Shown here piece by piece: positions 1 through 4,804 of a stretch of 5,276 bases of DNA. The stretch spans positions 1 to 5,276 of the forward strand of contig JAFUDL010000373.1 in the NCBI GenBank assembly GCA_017459225.1, written 5' to 3'. How positions within the stretch are numbered: the first letter of the stretch is position 1; the number at the start of each line of letters is the position of its first letter. The notes under the pieces were generated by a model. The model did no database searches, was not told where the DNA came from, and saw only the letters and a list, made by a program, of their open reading frames with translations. The position numbers and the translations under genes are program-made. Source of the DNA: Kiritimatiellia bacterium (lineage in GTDB: Bacteria; Verrucomicrobiota; Kiritimatiellia; RFP12; UBA1067).

Positions 1-2
1 GC

Positions 3-917
3 AAGGGTGGCAAGCCTTGCACGGGCGTTGAGCTGTTGCCCGCCGGCGAGGCGATGGCGGCGCTGTGGCTCGGTGTTCACGCACGGTGGCCATTTATCAC
101 CGCGAGCAACTACATCATCATGCCCGATCACCTGCACCTGCTTTTGATCGTCGATTATCATCAGGCGCGGGGTTTTGATATCCTTGATTGGTTCCAGCAT
201 TTCCGGCGCGAGGGGGAGAATGCCGTGGCACCGTTCCTCGGCGTCGCCCCGGCGTTCGTATGGGAGGATCATTTCTGGCTCTTGCTCGTCAATGCCGGGA
301 GAATGCTCGCCGCTGTACGCACGTACATCAAGATGAATCCTGCGCGCAAGGTGTGGAAGGAGGGCCATCCCGATCGCTTCGTGCGCCACAGCGGCGTGCG
401 GCACGCGGTTCTTGATCCGGCTCTATTCTGGACGGCGATCGGCGACCTGACGATCCTCGCCTCGCCGTTCATGTTTCCCGTTCGCTTGACGCGCCGGATG
501 AGCGTGGCACAGCATTTGCCGGAAATCGAAAAGATGGTGGAACAGGCGCGTCGCGGCATGGTGCCCGTTTGCGGGTTCCTTTCGCCGGGCGAGAAGGAAC
601 TGGAGCGGCGCTTACGCGCGGAGCCGTATGCGCGATGGATCAAAACGGTGGCGCATGGCCTGCCGCCACGATTTGATCCGACCGTGGCAGATTCGCGCTA
701 TTTGGCGGAAGGACGCCAGATCTTCCTCAGTTCGTTTCCTGTCGATGTGCCGGTTTTTCCGGTTAATTACGATAACTGCCACCTCATGAACGCCCGCAAC
801 GAGGCGTTGTGCCAACGGGCGAAGGGGGAATATGAGCAACCGAGCCCAAGCGCTTTCCTGCCTGGGGGTGCGAGGGCGCAGCCCCCGGTTGTTGTCCGAG
901 AAAGGGAAACGGCATGA
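3..917 (+). CDS. REP-associated tyrosine transposase (RAYT/Y1-like) fused to a DprA/SLOG-like C-terminal domain; 5' end outside the window
   Basis: The frame is open from the left edge, so the true start is probably upstream; the TTG at 36 and ATG at 54 would cut into the Y1 fold. Numbering from the codon at nt 3 gives 304 visible residues. Seen: the HUH motif MPDHLHLLL (His43 and His45, nt 129-137) and the nucleophile region TYIKMNPARK (Tyr108, nt 324-326, with Asn112 at +4). In the IS200/Y1 and RAYT families these residues bind the metal and attack single-stranded hairpin DNA, so the core looks catalytically intact. Residues about 171-273 form a second region with GFLSPGEKEL, a glycine-rich ...LAEGRQIFLSSFP stretch and NCHLMNARNEALC. 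It resembles a worn DprA/SLOG Rossmann fold, as I recall for some larger transposases of this kind (moderate confidence). The final residues (from about 287) are encoded by a GC-rich repeat. The stop overlaps the next start (ATGA), implying co-translation with the helicase. Alternative reading: a domesticated DNA-processing protein rather than a mobile enzyme. Confidence 0.8.
   Translation, partial: KGGKPCTGVELLPAGEAMAALWLGVHARWPFITASNYIIMPDHLHLLLIVDYHQARGFDILDWFQHFRREGENAVAPFLGVAPAFVWEDHFWLLLVNAGRMLAAVRTYIKMNPARKVWKEGHPDRFVRHSGVRHAVLDPALFWTAIGDLTILASPFMFPVRLTRRMSVAQHLPEIEKMVEQARRGMVPVCGFLSPGEKELERRLRAEPYARWIKTVAHGLPPRFDPTVADSRYLAEGRQIFLSSFPVDVPVFPVNYDNCHLMNARNEALCQRAKGEYEQPSPSAFLPGGARAQPPVVVRERETA
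861..888 (+). repeat. REP-like bulged GC hairpin at the end of the transposase-like gene
   Basis: GGGGG (864-868) pairs with CCCCC (882-886), and TGCG (869-872) pairs with CGCA (877-880). G881 is bulged and AGGG (873-876) forms the loop, giving a 9-bp stem with one bulge. Bulged GC-rich palindromes are typical REP elements, and REP sequences are the known substrates of RAYT proteins. Here the hairpin is read through as the last codons of the transposase-like gene (a GGARAQPP-type low-complexity tail) and sits 26 bases before the helicase start. No T-run follows, so it is not an ordinary intrinsic terminator. It differs in sequence from the hairpins at 3756-3864. Confidence 0.6.
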
Positions 918-3736
918 ACCTCACCGATGAACAGCAGAAAGTGGTGGCGATTTCCGCCGGGCGGCACCTCGTGCTGGCACCGCCCGGATCTGGGAAAACC
1001 GAGATGCTCTCGCAGCGCATCGTGCGCGCGGTTGAATCCGGCATCGACCCCGCGCGCATGCTCTGCGCGACGTTCACCAACCGCGCCGCATTTGAAATGC
1101 GCACGCGCGTGGAGGCGCACTGCCAAGAAGCGGCAATGCCGGAAGTGGGGAACCTTCATCATTTCTGCTTCCGTTTCCTTTGCTCGGTGAAGCGCCTTTC
1201 GCCCACGCGGCACATACTGGATGAATGCGAACAGCTCTCATTCGTGAAAGAGGTCGTCGATGTGCTGCGGGCAGAATTGAAGGCGGGCGCGCCAGCAGGC
1301 AAGGGCGTGCATGGCGTCACCGTCTTGCGCTCAATCAGGGGCGTCGTGACGGATGCGGCAGGGGAAATCCACGCGCCGCGTGTTGACCACTTGCACGAGC
1401 TGGTAGAGGAATATTTTGCAGCATACGCGGAGAAGGATCGGTCGCCGTATGCCGCCCTCCTTACCGCCGTGCAGATTGCGCACCAGCGGCGGATCGGCAT
1501 CCCACGGCATTACCTTCGGGCGATGCCGCCCGAACTGTTTGAGCTTGATCGAAATGGCGTGGTTCGTGCGTTGTCCGGTGCCTACGTCAGCCTCAAGCGC
1601 AAGTTTTACAGCGTGGATTTCGACGACCTCATCAACGAGGCCTACCTCTACCTGGAACAGTCGCCGCTCGCAGACGAGCGACGCTACAGCTGGGTGCTGA
1701 TCGACGAGGTGCAGGATCTGAATCCACTACAGTGGCAGATCGTGCAGGGGCTGACGGCGTCACAGGCAGTGAGTGTGTATTTCGGCGATGCCGAGCAGGC
1801 GATCTTCTCCTTTCTTGGCGCCTCGGAGGAAAACTTCGCCGAGAACGCGCGCACGTGCGAACGCCATTTCTTCAAGACGAATTTCCGCGCGACGCCTCTG
1901 CTGCTGGAAATCCTGATGCGCTATTCCCTTGACGCCTTGCGATCCGAATGGGCGTTTCTTCCGCAGCCGTCCGATGCACGCCGCGCGAACGGCGAGGTGT
2001 TCGCCACGGGAACGACAACCGAGGAGGGCGTGTTGCAGTGCGTGCGGAGGCTGTTGGATTCGGGAACGGCGTCGAACGTGGCGATTCTCGTCCGCCGCAA
2101 TCTTGATGCCGATCTGCTTGAGATGCGCGTGTGTGAACTGGGCTATCGTTACACGAAGGTTTCTGGCGTCGATCTCTTTGCCCTCGCGGCGATGCGCGAT
2201 TTTATCGCGTATGTTTCCGTGCTGGTGGGGAAGGCTTCGCGCACGGACTGGGCGCGGTTGATGCGTCGATTTGCGTCTGGCGCCTTTTCCGCCAAAGCGG
2301 CGCGGTATCTGGTGCGCGAGATGTTTGCAGCCGGGTTTGATCCGATGGGGTTGTGGGAGAAAGGAAATCGCATCCCCTCATTCCCCTACCCTGGGAACCG
2401 TCGGCGGATGTGGGCATGGCGCCATCGCAAGACATTGCAATCCCTTCGTGAAACATTGCGGGATGCGGTGCAGGACGGGACGGCGGCTCTCGCGCACGCG
2501 GAATCAATTCGCGCTCTCTTCAAGTTGTTCTCCGATGTGGCATTTGGGAAGCCCAGACGATACTCCCTGCGTGAATTGTGGCCGGAGCTGGGTGGCGTAC
2601 GCGACGATGCGGATACAGAGTCGTTTGAGGAGGCGGAAGGGCATTCGCGGGAACGGATCGAAAAGTTTCTGCGATATGTGGATTCTGTCTGCCAAGGCGA
2701 GGAACGGGTTCTGGGAGATTTTCTTTCCGCTGAATGGGATCGGATGAGGAGATTGAAAGAGGCCGATTTACTTGTCGGCGACGAGAAAATCGTGCTCTCG
2801 ACAATTCACAAGGCGAAGGGACGTCAATTCGACGCGATCGTGATTCCTGATGTAACGGATGTTCTGAAAGGCGTGGGGGATTCGCAGGGAGAGTCGGATC
2901 GGTTGCTGTACGTGGCCATGAGCCGTGCGAAACGACACTTGATGCTGTTTGGGTGCCCCGATACGCCCGTCTTCCGCCGTCTGAAGCCTTGCTTCGCCCC
3001 AGGATACGTTGGCTACTATCTGCAAAAAGCCAGCGGGCAGGATTTATCCGGGGATTGGCTCTACGTGTGGGAACAACTGGCCGCCCTCAACGCCGAATCG
3101 AAGTATCAAGAGGAGTTGGTGACGGCAGCACTAGGCTCAGCAAATGGTCCGCTCGTGCGAATGGCCTTGAAGGTGATGCGGTATCATCCGGATCGGGAAG
3201 CATTGCGGCAACGCTATCTGGAAATGGCACGGGGACCGTCCATCCCATGCGACTGCCTTGAAACACTTGTGAATTGTCTTTCCGCATGCTTTGAATGCGA
3301 CCGGGAGGTCATGCAGGTGGTTCGGGCGTTGGCAAGACGCGTGATGCGGAACGAGGTGTTGGGTGCAGCTTTGCGCTATTGCCAGTCAGCGGTGAAGGAA
3401 TCGTTTCTCAAGGCCGAGGCGATGGCGTGTCTCGCCGATGGGCTCTATTGCCGTTCGCCCGAGTTGCGAATCAGAACGGCTCAGGCGCTCTTTGATTTGG
3501 GGGATGTCCGGTGGGGTGAGGCCGTCAAGGGAACCGCAGCCGATTTTGAGCGTCTGGGAAAGATTGATGCGCCAGCCCATGAGGAACCGATACGCGCCCT
3601 GATTGCCGCTGCGGATTCATGCGGGGCGAGTAACTATGCAAAGAAATTGCGTAACGTGATCTTTTTGCGTGCACGGGCACATCCGCGTTTTTCACCTATA
3701 CGTTTTGAAATTGGAAACAACCAAAACAACTGGTAA
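914..3736 (+). CDS. UvrD/Rep-like superfamily 1A ATP-dependent DNA helicase with a large helical C-terminal extension
   Basis: The 940-residue product shows the SF1A motifs in order: Q-motif LTDEQQKVV (3-11); Walker A APPGSGKT (22-29); motif Ia CATFTNRAAFEMR (51-63); Ib-like GNLHHFCFRFL (79-89); DFDDLI (235-240); Walker B/II VLIDEVQDLNPLQ (261-273); III GDAEQAIFSFLGA (291-303); IV KTNFRATP (321-328); V STIHKAKGRQFD (629-640); VI RLLYVAMSRAKRHL (663-676). Family knowledge: ATP-driven 3'-5' translocation and unwinding, cytoplasmic. Subdomain 1B should fall near 90-235 and 2B near 435-610. Motif V reads KGRQFD where UvrD-type proteins usually have KGLEF or KGREF, so Gln replaces the conserved Glu at 638. 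After about residue 690 no nuclease motif is visible; 690-920 is helix-rich, loosely HEAT-like, and contains five Cys between 779 and 795. The start at 914 follows a weak AGGGA (903-907) and overlaps the upstream stop, which supports coupling. The last codons (about NNQNNW) lie in the downstream inverted repeat. It is longer than standard UvrD or Rep (about 670-720 residues); recombination, repair or defence roles are all possible. Confidence 0.92.
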   Translation: MNLTDEQQKVVAISAGRHLVLAPPGSGKTEMLSQRIVRAVESGIDPARMLCATFTNRAAFEMRTRVEAHCQEAAMPEVGNLHHFCFRFLCSVKRLSPTRHILDECEQLSFVKEVVDVLRAELKAGAPAGKGVHGVTVLRSIRGVVTDAAGEIHAPRVDHLHELVEEYFAAYAEKDRSPYAALLTAVQIAHQRRIGIPRHYLRAMPPELFELDRNGVVRALSGAYVSLKRKFYSVDFDDLINEAYLYLEQSPLADERRYSWVLIDEVQDLNPLQWQIVQGLTASQAVSVYFGDAEQAIFSFLGASEENFAENARTCERHFFKTNFRATPLLLEILMRYSLDALRSEWAFLPQPSDARRANGEVFATGTTTEEGVLQCVRRLLDSGTASNVAILVRRNLDADLLEMRVCELGYRYTKVSGVDLFALAAMRDFIAYVSVLVGKASRTDWARLMRRFASGAFSAKAARYLVREMFAAGFDPMGLWEKGNRIPSFPYPGNRRRMWAWRHRKTLQSLRETLRDAVQDGTAALAHAESIRALFKLFSDVAFGKPRRYSLRELWPELGGVRDDADTESFEEAEGHSRERIEKFLRYVDSVCQGEERVLGDFLSAEWDRMRRLKEADLLVGDEKIVLSTIHKAKGRQFDAIVIPDVTDVLKGVGDSQGESDRLLYVAMSRAKRHLMLFGCPDTPVFRRLKPCFAPGYVGYYLQKASGQDLSGDWLYVWEQLAALNAESKYQEELVTAALGSANGPLVRMALKVMRYHPDREALRQRYLEMARGPSIPCDCLETLVNCLSACFECDREVMQVVRALARRVMRNEVLGAALRYCQSAVKESFLKAEAMACLADGLYCRSPELRIRTAQALFDLGDVRWGEAVKGTAADFERLGKIDAPAHEEPIRALIAAADSCGASNYAKKLRNVIFLRARAHPRFSPIRFEIGNNQNNW

Positions 3737-3755
3737 AAACAACTTTGAGAGAGGT

Positions 3756-3777
3756 ACGCGGGCTAACTCGCCCGCGC
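3756..3777 (+). repeat. GC hairpin, copy 1 of an inverted REP-like pair
   Basis: CGCGGGC (3757-3763) pairs perfectly with GCCCGCG (3770-3776) around the loop TAACTC (3764-3769). It lies 20 bases after the helicase stop. The bases after it (CATCTTATCC) contain no T-run, so it is a poor intrinsic terminator, although it could stabilise the 3' end of the helicase message as REP elements do. It shares the 16-base core CGGGCTAACTCGCCCG with the reverse complement of the second copy. Confidence 0.7.
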
Positions 3778-3837
3778 ATCTTATCCATCTATCCTCATTA
3801 GATATTGATATGGTTGTATCGTTTTAGATTAGCCGAT

Positions 3838-3864
3838 GGGCACGGGCGAGTTAGCCCGTGCGCC
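3838..3864 (-). repeat. GC hairpin, copy 2 of the inverted REP-like pair
   Basis: GCACGGGC (3840-3847) pairs with GCCCGTGC (3854-3861) around the loop GAGTTA (3848-3853), an 8-bp stem. GG (3838-3839) can add two pairs with CC (3863-3864) if G3862 is bulged. The loop is the exact reverse complement of the first copy's loop, so the two units face each other. The A3842-T3859 pair replaces the G3758-C3775 pair of copy 1, a compensatory difference that keeps the stem intact. Confidence 0.7.
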
Positions 3865-3961
3865 AAAGGTAAGTTGTTTCAAATAGTTGTTTCCAATCAT
3901 CAAAAGGCTCGGAGGTGAATTTCACAGAAGTGCTCAGCATGCCAACGAATACGTGAGCCGC

Positions 3962-3990
3962 TTGACTTTGAGCGTATGGCATGATACCAT
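3962..3990 (+). promoter_or_regulatory. Candidate sigma70-type promoter for the zinc-ribbon/SH3 and radical SAM genes
   Basis: TTGACT (3962-3967) matches the -35 consensus at five of six positions. After a 17-base spacer, TACCAT (3985-3990) matches TATAAT at four of six. A start about 7 bases further would fall at the ATG at 3998, giving a leaderless or nearly leaderless message. This fits the lack of a ribosome-binding site just upstream. It is a consensus match by eye only. Confidence 0.35.
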
Positions 3991-3991
3991 A
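3975..3991. promoter_or_regulatory. Candidate operator dyad over the -10 region
   Basis: TATGGCATGATACCATA is a 17-base near-perfect dyad: TATGG (3975-3979) mirrors CCATA (3987-3991), the inner AT/AT pairs also match, and only the C3980/A3986 pair is broken. It covers the candidate -10 box, where a dimeric repressor would typically act. No regulator gene is in the window, and a 5-bp arm can occur by chance. Confidence 0.25.
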
Positions 3992-3997
3992 ATGCCC

Positions 3998-4804
3998 ATG
4001 AAAACACAGATGACGCAGATTGGCATTGGCATCGCGGCGCTCTCTGCGCTTGTGGTGGAAGGCAAGGATTTCAATCGCGCCGAGCTGAACGCGATGCTCG
4101 ACAGGCTCGCGGCCTTGCCCGAGCCGAAGGTTCGACGTGGACCGCAGGCGACGTGCTATAGAATGGCGATGCCACAGCCGGAACGCTTTGAGTACGTCTG
4201 CACGAAATGCGGCACGCACACTGTCTATCCGGCGAACATCCGGCGGATGGCAAATACGCTCGCGCGCTTCCGCGATGACGCGGCGAGTCTCCGCGCGCTC
4301 GGGCTTGACATCGCGCTTGACGAGTCGGTGCTCTGCCAGAAGTGCAATCCGTTCACGCAGGAGTGTTGGATCAACGCAAAGTACATTTCGGAAACAGGCG
4401 AACTTCTAGGGGACAATGTGAACATCAGATCGGCGCCGAGGTCCGATTCACAGGTACTGCGTACAGTCAGCAGATACGAGTTGTCTGTTCGGAAATGGAG
4501 CAATTTGAAGTCGGGTCATGGCGTGGAATACGAGGGTGCGCGCTTGAAGCGTCTGCCGGCACGACCGGGTGATCCTGTGGATTGGGTGAGAATTGATCCT
4601 ATCATCTGCGGCATTGACCGCATCGAGAAGCTGGCGTGGGTGATCAACGGCAAGCGAACGATCGTCGATAGATACGACGCACGGATTCTGAGGGCGTTTC
4701 TGACGGGTGAAAAGACATGGAGGGGGGATTGGGGCGACCAGCACACGTTGAAGGAATCGCTGCCCCGTCTACAGCAGCTGCTGGGCACCGCGACCGTGAA
4801 ATGA
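3998..4804 (+). CDS. Hypothetical protein with four-cysteine zinc ribbon and bacterial SH3-like segment, coupled to a radical SAM gene
   Basis: I do not recognise a named family. From the ATG at 3998 it has 268 residues; an ATG at 3992 is equally possible. The frame is open back to a TTG at 3887, but those extra residues are encoded partly by the upstream repeat and promoter region and look non-native. Seen: a short hydrophobic stretch IGIGIAALSALVV (about 8-20), perhaps a weak signal or anchor; a zinc-ribbon-like pair YVCTKCG (Cys68 and Cys71) and LCQKC (Cys113 and Cys116); GDNVNIRSAPRSDSQVLRTV (about 138-157), the N-V-R-S-x-P signature of bacterial SH3 (SH3b) domains, probably closing at VDWVRI (about 194-199); then a helical tail ending KESLPRLQQLLG. 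SH3b folds usually bind peptides or cell-wall material and zinc ribbons bind nucleic acid or protein, so the combination suggests a binding or scaffold role. The stop overlaps the next gene's ATG (ATGA at 4801-4804), so its partner is probably the radical SAM enzyme. Function unknown. Confidence 0.75.
   Translation: MKTQMTQIGIGIAALSALVVEGKDFNRAELNAMLDRLAALPEPKVRRGPQATCYRMAMPQPERFEYVCTKCGTHTVYPANIRRMANTLARFRDDAASLRALGLDIALDESVLCQKCNPFTQECWINAKYISETGELLGDNVNIRSAPRSDSQVLRTVSRYELSVRKWSNLKSGHGVEYEGARLKRLPARPGDPVDWVRIDPIICGIDRIEKLAWVINGKRTIVDRYDARILRAFLTGEKTWRGDWGDQHTLKESLPRLQQLLGTATVK

Larger units (their letters stand above)
3713..3894. repeat. Imperfect long inverted repeat (BIME- or MITE-like) spanning the helicase stop codon
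   Basis: The heptamer AAACAAC occurs at 3715, 3724 and 3737, and its complement GTTGTTT at 3873 and 3886. AAACAACT (3724-3731) pairs with AGTTGTTT (3885-3892), and AAACAACTT (3737-3745) pairs with AAGTTGTTT (3871-3879), in the same register. GGAAACAAC (3713-3721) is also the inverse of GTTGTTTCC (3886-3894). Between the arms lie two inverted GC hairpins and an AT-rich centre (about 3778-3839). The left arm includes the last helicase codons and its TAA (3734-3736), so the element or its precursor seems to have set the end of that gene. No transposase frame is inside. It could be a REP doublet, a small non-autonomous element, or a structured transcript end. Confidence 0.6.

Noticed and set aside
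22..41. CGGGC...GCCCG hairpin near the left edge
   Set aside because: Only about five base pairs around an 11-base loop inside coding sequence; expected by chance in GC-rich DNA.
3756..3780. Rho-independent terminator after the helicase
   Set aside because: The stem is good, but CATCTTATCC follows instead of a T-run, so a REP-like hairpin is the better description.
3805..3833. Promoter from TTGATA (3805) in the AT-rich centre of the repeat
   Set aside because: The -35-like box has no acceptable -10 box at 16-18 bases, and the copy 2 hairpin follows directly.
3713..3894. Retron-like msr/msd or other structured ncRNA flanked by inverted arms
   Set aside because: No reverse transcriptase gene is nearby, and the two GC hairpins with mirrored loops fit a REP doublet better.
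3911..3917. Strong Shine-Dalgarno-like GGAGGTG
   Set aside because: No in-frame start of the downstream gene lies at a suitable distance; the nearest starts (GTG 3915, GTG 3930, ATG 3939) open only tiny frames ending at the TGA at 3954-3956.
3887..3997. Upstream extension of the zinc-ribbon/SH3 gene to the TTG at 3887
   Set aside because: The extra 37 residues overlap the inverted repeat and the candidate promoter, are not domain-like, and the TTG has no ribosome-binding site.
3851..4219. Minus-strand open frame of 122 codons across the gap
   Set aside because: It crosses the hairpin, the promoter region and the N-terminal coding region of the + strand gene, has no recognisable motif, and is best explained by chance.
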